Below, in pieces: positions 6,903 through 12,124 of a DNA stretch of 12,124 nt. Below the pieces are notes generated by a model. That model was not told where the DNA came from and ran no database searches. It saw only the letters and a program-made list of their open reading frames with translations. The position numbers and the translations under genes are program-made. Location: positions 246,648 to 258,771 of the forward strand of contig NW_004443767.1 in NCBI RefSeq assembly GCF_000330505.1. The letters run 5' to 3'. Positions within the stretch are counted from its first letter, which is position 1. Each line of letters opens with the position of its first letter. This stretch comes from Entamoeba invadens IP1 (taxonomy: Eukaryota; Evosea; Mastigamoebida; Endamoebidae).

Positions 6903-8834
6903 TCAATCAGTCTCATCTGGTACAGAGAATGAACGCCCCTTCTTTGGCTTCTTCCCAAACCGTCTCATACTTAACAATTCATCCAATGCCCGTTTTTCTT
7001 CTTGTGTCAATGGCCCGACATTCCCAGTTGTCATTTTAATCACTCCACAATTACGTCCACAGACACCATACCCCCACCCAGATGGATGCTCCCAAAGAAC
7101 ATCAATAACATCCCCTTCTTCAAAACTTAACATCCCGTCTCCTCCTTCACTTTTTGTTGTTGCTGTAAGTCGGCCGATGATTGTACTTCGATATATTTGA
7201 ACGCCAACAACACGCTCATAACAAAAGATAAAGCCACGGTGTAATCCAGAATTGATTGGATCGAGTCCTCGGATGTCAATAACATTTCTGGATGCTCCGT
7301 AGTGAAGTAATGTTTGGACACTGATCCCATCATTATATATAATGGCTATATGTAACCCACTTCTCTTACATAAATCACTCTTTTCTATTAAGTCTGGAAC
7401 CTTTTCACATAACATTCTGACGATATGAGGATGACCAAGTGCACACGCCGCATGCATCACTGTCAGTCCATATTTGTCACTACTTTTCTGGATTGGAAGT
7501 AAATCACACACTTCACAATGCCCGCCCAAAACACTGTAATAAAAGGGACTTCGCAGTTCTATATTCATTGCCGAAATTTCAGAGCCTTTTTCAATCAAAA
7601 AAAGAACGACATCACCATGTCCCCCTAATGCAGCGAAGTGTAAGGGCGTCTCTTTTCTGTTAGTCATACTCAACACCATCTTTGGCATTCGATCTACTAT
7701 CCACTCAACAGCCTCTAAACACCCATTTTGTGCAGCATAGTGCAGTGCCGTGCATCCTTCAAAATCAGTATCACTTGCTACACTTGGATCGTTTTCAAAT
7801 AATATATTCATACATTCTACTTTATTATTACCACAGGAATTTAAAAAAGGAGTACTTCCTCTTACACTCCGAGGTGGAGGTACTGTATATTTCTTCAATA
7901 AATATTTGACTGCTTTTGTATTTCCAACACTTGCAGCAACGTGTAAAATGGTCATTCCATAACTGTTTCCTTTGCAGAGAATTTTTGTGTTTGTTATAAA
8001 CATGTCGTATATCCGTTCATCACTATTGAGCATTGCACAATGAACTGGGAAATTTCCGTGAGTGTCCGCACACATAAAAGCGCCGGGGTTTGAGTCAATT
8101 ATTTTAGATACAAAATTGAACGGGCAGTGTGCTGCTGCGTGGTGTAAAGGGAGTTGCCCATAATTATCAGGGATGTGTGTGTTACAATATAACACTAAGA
8201 CCTCTGCACATGAGATGTGATTTCTTTTGAGTGCTAGTATTAGAGGTGTCTCTCCCATTTCATTCTCTATATCAACACGTGCACCGTATCGAATTAACCA
8301 ATTGCAACATAACACACTTCCAGCATATGCTGCTATATGCAAGGGAGAGCACACCCCATTATTACAATTGTCATTGATCATATCAGACAAGTCCACTTTC
8401 TCAGCTATTTTGTCGCAGAGTTCGACAGAATTGGCATAACACGAGTAATGCAAGACAGTGTATCCACGAACGTCCGTAAGTTGATACACGTCCGTGCAAA
8501 ACGGCAATAAAAGAAGTGCAATGTCGACATACCCATGGCGCATCGCTGCGGTTATAGGACACACTCCTTTCCCATCTTTGATGCAAGGGTCTGCCCCAAA
8601 TTTTATTAATTGCTCAACCATCAACATATCGCCTTGCTCAACCGCTATCATCAAAGCAGTTTTCCCATTGAGGTCTGGGGTGTCGATGGTCATGATAGAA
8701 AGGGTATATCGCAACAAGTCATGTCTGTGGAAATATACCACTAGATGAAGGGGTGTTGTGTGGTCTAGTGGTCTAGATGGAGGGTCCATCGCGGGTTTAC
8801 ATGTAAAAAGACCGCTTTCAATTGGATTGTTCAT
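6903..8834 (-). CDS. Ankyrin-repeat protein with C-terminal SH3-like domain
   Basis: Likely cytosolic scaffold of 643 residues with no catalytic domain. About 15 ankyrin repeats fill residues 25-535. Clear TPLH-type repeat cores include TPLHLVV at 27, SPLHIAAYAG at 163, TILHVAASVG at 295, TALHYAAQNG at 362, TPLHFAALGG at 396 and SGLHIAI at 492. Residues about 553-605 form an SH3-like domain: MLSFEEGDVIDVL, then the Trp in SGWGYG, then CGVIKM. The expected N-terminal ALYDY is replaced by LTATTKS. The tail is basic (RRFGKKPKKG) and ends with RSFSVP, a match to the mode 1 14-3-3 binding motif R-S-x-S-x-P (634-639). The first ATG (8834) lies inside AATGAACA, which resembles a GAAC element, so Met16 is an alternative start. 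The gene is divergent from the nuclease gene, with 207 bp shared. Confidence 0.9.
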   Translation of the reverse strand: MNNPIESGLFTCKPAMDPPSRPLDHTTPLHLVVYFHRHDLLRYTLSIMTIDTPDLNGKTALMIAVEQGDMLMVEQLIKFGADPCIKDGKGVCPITAAMRHGYVDIALLLLPFCTDVYQLTDVRGYTVLHYSCYANSVELCDKIAEKVDLSDMINDNCNNGVCSPLHIAAYAGSVLCCNWLIRYGARVDIENEMGETPLILALKRNHISCAEVLVLYCNTHIPDNYGQLPLHHAAAHCPFNFVSKIIDSNPGAFMCADTHGNFPVHCAMLNSDERIYDMFITNTKILCKGNSYGMTILHVAASVGNTKAVKYLLKKYTVPPPRSVRGSTPFLNSCGNNKVECMNILFENDPSVASDTDFEGCTALHYAAQNGCLEAVEWIVDRMPKMVLSMTNRKETPLHFAALGGHGDVVLFLIEKGSEISAMNIELRSPFYYSVLGGHCEVCDLLPIQKSSDKYGLTVMHAACALGHPHIVRMLCEKVPDLIEKSDLCKRSGLHIAIIYNDGISVQTLLHYGASRNVIDIRGLDPINSGLHRGFIFCYERVVGVQIYRSTIIGRLTATTKSEGGDGMLSFEEGDVIDVLWEHPSGWGYGVCGRNCGVIKMTTGNVGPLTQEEKRALDELLSMRRFGKKPKKGRSFSVPDETD

Positions 8835-8835
8835 T
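8828..8835 (-). promoter_or_regulatory. GAAC-like motif overlapping the ankyrin gene start codon
   Basis: The minus strand reads AATGAACA, one base from AATGAACT, and includes the ATG at 8834. If it is a promoter element, transcription would start downstream and translation would begin at Met16; if not, the match is a by-product of the coding sequence MNN. Confidence 0.2.
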
Positions 8836-9041
8836 TATTCTCTACTAGGATTAATAAGAATGGTATTGTATTTGAAACATCATTATTTAAAAATATGAAG
8901 GAAACCCTATATCAATAGTTTTACTATTCAACATTTTTAAACTTAGGAAATTTTGTTATCAGGTTACATATAAAATATGTAAGATTATTAAGCAGTTTTG
9001 CTCCAAATTTTCAAAGAAAAGAAAACTTGAAAAATAGAGGA

Positions 9042-10792
9042 ATGGGAATTAAAGGTTTAACTGTTTGTTCCGTTCAGTCGTGTTGAAACAGGAAGTATTC
9101 AATTTTAGAAATACGTTTCCGCTGCTAAAAAGTTGATTAATATTTTTAAACATCGGCACTGCACTTTTTTAATCGACACAAACAATTTAGTTTACAACCT
9201 TTTAACATTCAATGAGAAACAGATACTAGCTTTCTTCACAACACTCAAAAGGATGTCATTGGAGTTTCATTGGACCATCATATTTTGTGTCGATGGCACA
9301 CACAAACGAGACAAAATTAACGAATTGATTGAAAGAAGAAAAGATGAGCTGCCTTTAATCAAAAAAATTTATGAAGTCCCCACCCGCTTTAAAGTGAGTA
9401 CGAGACATTTACCGGACTTTGAAAGATTTTTTCTCTCAATGATCACTTCTCTTGGATTTCAATGTCACCACGCGGTCTACGAAGCCGACGATTTGTTAAC
9501 TTCTTTAATTCAATCGAAAGGTGCTGAATTTATTATAACAAATGACAGTGACTTCTTCTTATCAGACGCACGATTTGTGATGAAAGCAGACGACTTTGTG
9601 TATAACTTGACAAAGATAGTGGAGAGTGGCAGTGACGCCCTTCCCGAGCGATTTGAAGTGCTCTGTGTTGACACAAAATTCGTGAAAGAGTACTTCCTTC
9701 GAATAGAAGAGATGTTTTACCCCTACTTCTCCTGTTTAGTGGGCAATTCAAATACAAGTAAGTATGCCTTGTTATATACACACCACCTTGGACTCAATCT
9801 GAAAGAAAATCAACAGTTATTTAATATCAATGAAATCCTTTTGTTTTTAAGAACCTTTACAAGTGAGGACGAATTGTTATCTTATATGAAACGAAGACCT
9901 TGTAAGTACGACAAAGACTTTTTTGGGAGTCTTGAGGAAACAAAGATGGCGCTCAATCCTCCCCCTGAAACACAAAATGAACAGGCGCCTTTAAACATCG
10001 ACCAAATTGGGTACAAAACGTGTGCCAAAATGTATGTCAACACAATCGAACTAGTCAACTACAAATTTCTTCTGACATCGGTTATATTTGGAAACCCTAA
10101 TCGTCAGCCAATATATACGTTGACTGAAAAGCTACGCGCTCTCATCTATGGCTTTTTCTTGAAAGAGGATGTTACAGAAGCCCGACAAGTCGGTGACAGT
10201 CTAAGTAAAGTGAAAGTGACTCCAATCACTCTCATGGACTTAAACTCTTTCAACACAAGAAGTCAAGACGAAAAGGTGCAAATTATACTTCAAAGTCTCT
10301 TCACTCCGCACCTTCAAGTTACTTCCCTCTATCAGCAATTCACAAAAGACAATGTCTGGAAGGCGGTCTTAATCACTTATTTCCTTTGGATCAAACAAAA
10401 CTCGGACTTTTCTTTATGTGAAGTGATCATAGGGTTCAACACAATAGCTCAGCTCATCACTGACCCCTCAAAGAAAGTTGTTTGTTTTTCATTCACCGTC
10501 TTTATTCAACCAATTGAAAGTCATCGAACTCATCAAACAGTACACTCCTAACTTACTCGACGACCGTTCTCCATTACACATCATCAATGTATACAGTTCC
10601 GTTTCAACCTGCTTTTTGGAGTTCTTCATCGACTTCTGTGAGTTACCTTCCTCCATTGCGTCCAAATTATATATCGAAACCATTCCATTTTGCAGGTACT
10701 ATAACAGTGTTGTATTCACCGAAGCAGAATACAAGACCTTAGTAGAAACTTCAGACCTCTATGCTGCTTTCGACACAGTTGTCCTTCACTGA
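9042..10792 (+). CDS. Asteroid/XPG-like nuclease family protein, three exons
   Basis: Member of the FEN1/XPG superfamily, closest in pattern to asteroid proteins. Exons 9042-9062, 9109-10479 and 10541-10792 give about 547 residues. Exon 1 encodes MGIKGLT, matching the MGVRGLT start of the family, and exon 2 continues KYVSAAKKLINIF. Metal-binding acidic residues are seen in FLIDTNN (Asp30), FCVDG (Asp69), YEADDLL (Glu132, Asp134) and TNDSDFF (Asp153, Asp155). In the later CLVGNSNTS block, the Asp found in the usual G-x-D is Ser221. The C-terminal half is helical, as in asteroid, with no PIP box seen. Structure-specific DNA or RNA cleavage is the family role; activity here is unproven. Without the first intron the frame starts only at a TTG (9133). 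The second intron bridges a frame change near 10480-10540 and is less sure than the first. Confidence 0.85.
9063..9108 (+). other. Intron 1 of the asteroid-like gene (46 nt)
   Basis: Donor GTTTGT and acceptor TTTTAG, both typical for Entamoeba, with a typical length. It joins ATG...ACT to AAATACGTT in phase 0, giving the family's conserved N-terminus MGIKGLTKYV. Confidence 0.85.
10480..10540 (+). other. Intron 2 of the asteroid-like gene (61 nt)
   Basis: Donor GTTTGT and acceptor AAACAG join two frames in phase 0 (…SKKV to YTPNLLDD…). Unspliced, the protein would end at 10551 with an unrelated tail. An alternative is a 37-nt intron from 10484 to 10520 with a GTTTTT donor, which would keep IELIKQ before YTP. 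Confidence 0.6.
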
Positions 10793-10838
10793 TTTGATTG
10801 ATTATTCTATTAAACAATTAATAACTCGTTAATTAACA

Positions 10839-11213
10839 TTATTCTAAAGTCGTGTTGAAGTACTTTTCAAAGGACTTGACGGTGTCCGACAAGTCGCCCG
10901 GCTTCTGCCAGAAGTCCGATGGAATGCATTCAATGCAATACGCCTCATCCAACACACTCCCGTTCGCGTCTTTGGGTTCCCAATACAAAAGCTTCTTATA
11001 CAAGGCCTGTTGCGCTTGTTGTGGAGTTGCTTGCGTCGGTGTCGAGTTGAATTGTGGTTGTCCCACGGAATTGTTGCGCGAAGAGATATTTGTCACGGTC
11101 GATCGTGTAGTCCCATCAGCAGACTTCTCGTAACTTCCCGCCGTTCCGTTTGAGTTTTGTGCTTGTCTTCGTCGCGGGATGAATGGTTGTGCTGAGAGAT
11201 TCAGGGCAGACAT
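10839..11213 (-). CDS. Small protein with N-terminal PAM2-type motif
   Basis: Unrecognised 124-residue protein. Residues 3-13 read ALNLSAQPFIP, which fits the PAM2 consensus L-N-x-x-A-x-x-F-x-P. PAM2 peptides bind the MLLE domain at the C-terminus of poly(A)-binding protein, so a role in mRNA translation or turnover is suggested. A basic RRR follows, then a low-complexity Ser/Thr/Asn/Gln middle (about 17-70). A conserved-looking C-terminal segment contains LYKKLLYWEPKD, YCIECIPSDFW and SFEKYFN (about 71-121), probably a small folded or binding unit. The ATG is a true ATG with a TAAAATTCA initiator-like motif 9-17 bases upstream and AAAGAACTCG just before that. It lies 83 bp downstream of the dephospho-CoA kinase gene on the same strand, and its stop faces the nuclease gene with 46 bp between. 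Confidence 0.75.
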   Translation of the reverse strand: MSALNLSAQPFIPRRRQAQNSNGTAGSYEKSADGTTRSTVTNISSRNNSVGQPQFNSTPTQATPQQAQQALYKKLLYWEPKDANGSVLDEAYCIECIPSDFWQKPGDLSDTVKSFEKYFNTTLE

Positions 11214-11221
11214 CTTCTTTT

Positions 11222-11230
11222 TGAATTTTA
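11222..11230 (-). promoter_or_regulatory. Initiator-like element of the PAM2-protein gene
   Basis: The minus strand reads TAAAATTCA, 8 of 9 to the Entamoeba initiator, 9-17 bases before the ATG at 11213. A GAACT core follows upstream on the same strand (plus coordinates 11233-11237), giving the expected GAAC-then-initiator order. Confidence 0.5.
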
Positions 11231-11261
11231 CGAGTTCTTTTTTTAAGTTTTTACTTGTGTA

Positions 11262-11283
11262 AAAATGTTATATATAACATTTT
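11262..11283. repeat. Perfect 22-bp palindrome
   Basis: The stretch is its own reverse complement, built on ATGTTATA/TATAACAT flanked by AAA/TTT. It lies 13 bp past the dephospho-CoA kinase stop and about 50 bp upstream of the PAM2-protein ATG. It could be a TATA region, a protein-binding site or a transcript 3' hairpin; chance is possible in such AT-rich DNA. Confidence 0.5.
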
Positions 11284-11296
11284 AAAAAACAATATT

Positions 11297-11917
11297 TTAT
11301 ATTTTGCGATGGACTCGGTCGACTAGGCATTTCACTTCTTCTCGAAATATGCGGGTCATTGTTCGTTTGTTGTGCCGAGAATCAAACAAGACGTCGGCAA
11401 AACGGACATATTCAGAAGACTTTGGTTGAGACTTTAAACGACTTTTGGCTTGGGGTAGTGTGAGTCCTCGACCGTATGTCAGTTTGTCGAGAGCAATCTT
11501 GGGTGATACTACTGTCACCCACACCTCGTCCATCCATTTTGCCCAATTGGTTTTAATTAATAGAGCGGCTTCTATTCCGACGATTTTCGTCCCTTTCATT
11601 CTCTCAATCTCGATCTTCGAAAGAACAATCTCCTCTATTTTGTCCCACGTCACTTTGTTGAGTTGTGATAATTTGGATTGGCTTGAAAAGACGATGTCAG
11701 CAAGCTTTGTTCTGTCAATCTCGGTTTTTGAATCGTCTAAGATGGTGTCGCCAAATAAAGCCAACACTTTCGTTTTGACTTCTTCGTTTTGGAGAATGTC
11801 ATGTCCTATCGTGTCACAATCAATAGTAATTATACCAAACTCATTCATCACCCGACACAGACCACTCTTCCGACTTGTGATTGTGCCACATACGCCAACA
11901 ATATATGGTTTCTCCAT
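11297..11917 (-). CDS. Dephospho-CoA kinase with altered P-loop
   Basis: Catalyses the last step of coenzyme A synthesis, ATP plus dephospho-CoA to CoA, in the cytosol. At 206 residues it has the usual length of a single-domain enzyme. The family signature is clear: YIVGVCGTI at the start, IDCDTIGHDIL (31-42), EIDRTKLADIVF (66-77), the lid and core segment IEAALLIKTNW, DEVWVTVVSP, then GLTLPQAKSRLKSQ and ADVLFDS. The P-loop reads G-V-C-G-T-I-T-S-R-K-S-G (8-19); the invariant Gly before Lys17 is Arg16, and Thr replaces the usual Gly12. This may weaken or change nucleotide binding. Start set at ATG 11917, since the in-frame codon at 11929 is TTG. An initiator-like AAAAATTGA lies 9-17 bases upstream. 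Downstream on the same strand is the PAM2-protein gene. Confidence 0.9.
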   Translation of the reverse strand: MEKPYIVGVCGTITSRKSGLCRVMNEFGIITIDCDTIGHDILQNEEVKTKVLALFGDTILDDSKTEIDRTKLADIVFSSQSKLSQLNKVTWDKIEEIVLSKIEIERMKGTKIVGIEAALLIKTNWAKWMDEVWVTVVSPKIALDKLTYGRGLTLPQAKSRLKSQPKSSEYVRFADVLFDSRHNKRTMTRIFREEVKCLVDRVHRKI

Positions 11918-11925
11918 TTTGGTTT

Positions 11926-11934
11926 TCAATTTTT
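11926..11934 (-). promoter_or_regulatory. Initiator-like element of dephospho-CoA kinase
   Basis: The minus strand reads AAAAATTGA, 8 of 9 to AAAAATTCA, ending 9 bases before the ATG at 11917. It supports the ATG over the upstream TTG, because the TTG would lie inside the initiator. Confidence 0.45.
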
Positions 11935-12124
11935 TTTATGGTTTTCTTATTGTTTTGTTGTATGATAAATTATTTAATGTAGTTTCTTTTTAATAACTAT
12001 TACAATTCATACTTTATTTAAACCCTTTTTTGAATTCAAATAAAAGTTATCAGCTTTTTATAATAAAGTAGAAATTTATATCATTTTATAATGATCAATT
12101 GTTAATTAATAGGTAATTGTATAA

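Noticed and set aside
11445..11993. 182-residue plus-strand frame opposite dephospho-CoA kinase
   Set aside because: It is antisense to a clearly recognised enzyme; Ser/Phe/Val-rich composition is a shadow effect.

Overview
The window looks like a gene-dense piece of a nuclear genome from Entamoeba, most likely a relative with fairly GC-rich coding DNA such as E. invadens; the species is an inference. The signs are very AT-rich intergenic DNA around compact genes, short introns with the GTTTGT donor, copies of the GAAC promoter element (AATGAACT) and initiator-like AAAATTCA motifs a few bases before start codons, and convergent genes separated by only about 50 bp. There is no operon or ribosome-binding-site logic, no tRNA or rRNA that I could recognise, and no clear mobile element.

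Layout, left to right. 132-578 (-) is a small unrecognised coiled-coil protein. 1179-2474 (+) is a PH-like/RhoGAP protein. The 2475-3428 gap is AT-rich but contains a short coding-like island at 3147-3286. 3429-4415 (+) is a putative transcription regulator with a beta-rich N-terminal domain. It converges with 4467-5180 (-), a Myb-type CDC5 spliceosome protein that ends early. After an AT-rich gap, 6009-6545 (-) is a two-exon, Arg-rich protein. 6903-8834 (-) is an ankyrin-repeat protein with a C-terminal SH3-like domain. It is divergent from 9042-10792 (+), a three-exon asteroid/XPG-like nuclease family gene. That gene converges with 10839-11213 (-), a small protein with an N-terminal PAM2-type motif. 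Last is 11297-11917 (-), a dephospho-CoA kinase with an unusual P-loop.

Start codons were re-read from the DNA. Several apparent starts are TTG, so CDC5 and dephospho-CoA kinase are placed at the next in-frame ATG. The nuclease and the Arg-rich gene gain their ATG only after an intron is recognised.

The genes do not form one pathway. RNA and signalling functions recur: splicing (CDC5), a possible poly(A)-binding-protein partner (PAM2 protein), Rho GTPase control, and ankyrin/SH3 scaffolding with a possible 14-3-3 site. I see no clear new multi-gene system. The best leads are the very short CDC5, the altered P-loop of the CoA kinase, the PAM2 microprotein, the hidden exons, and the unclaimed coding-like island.
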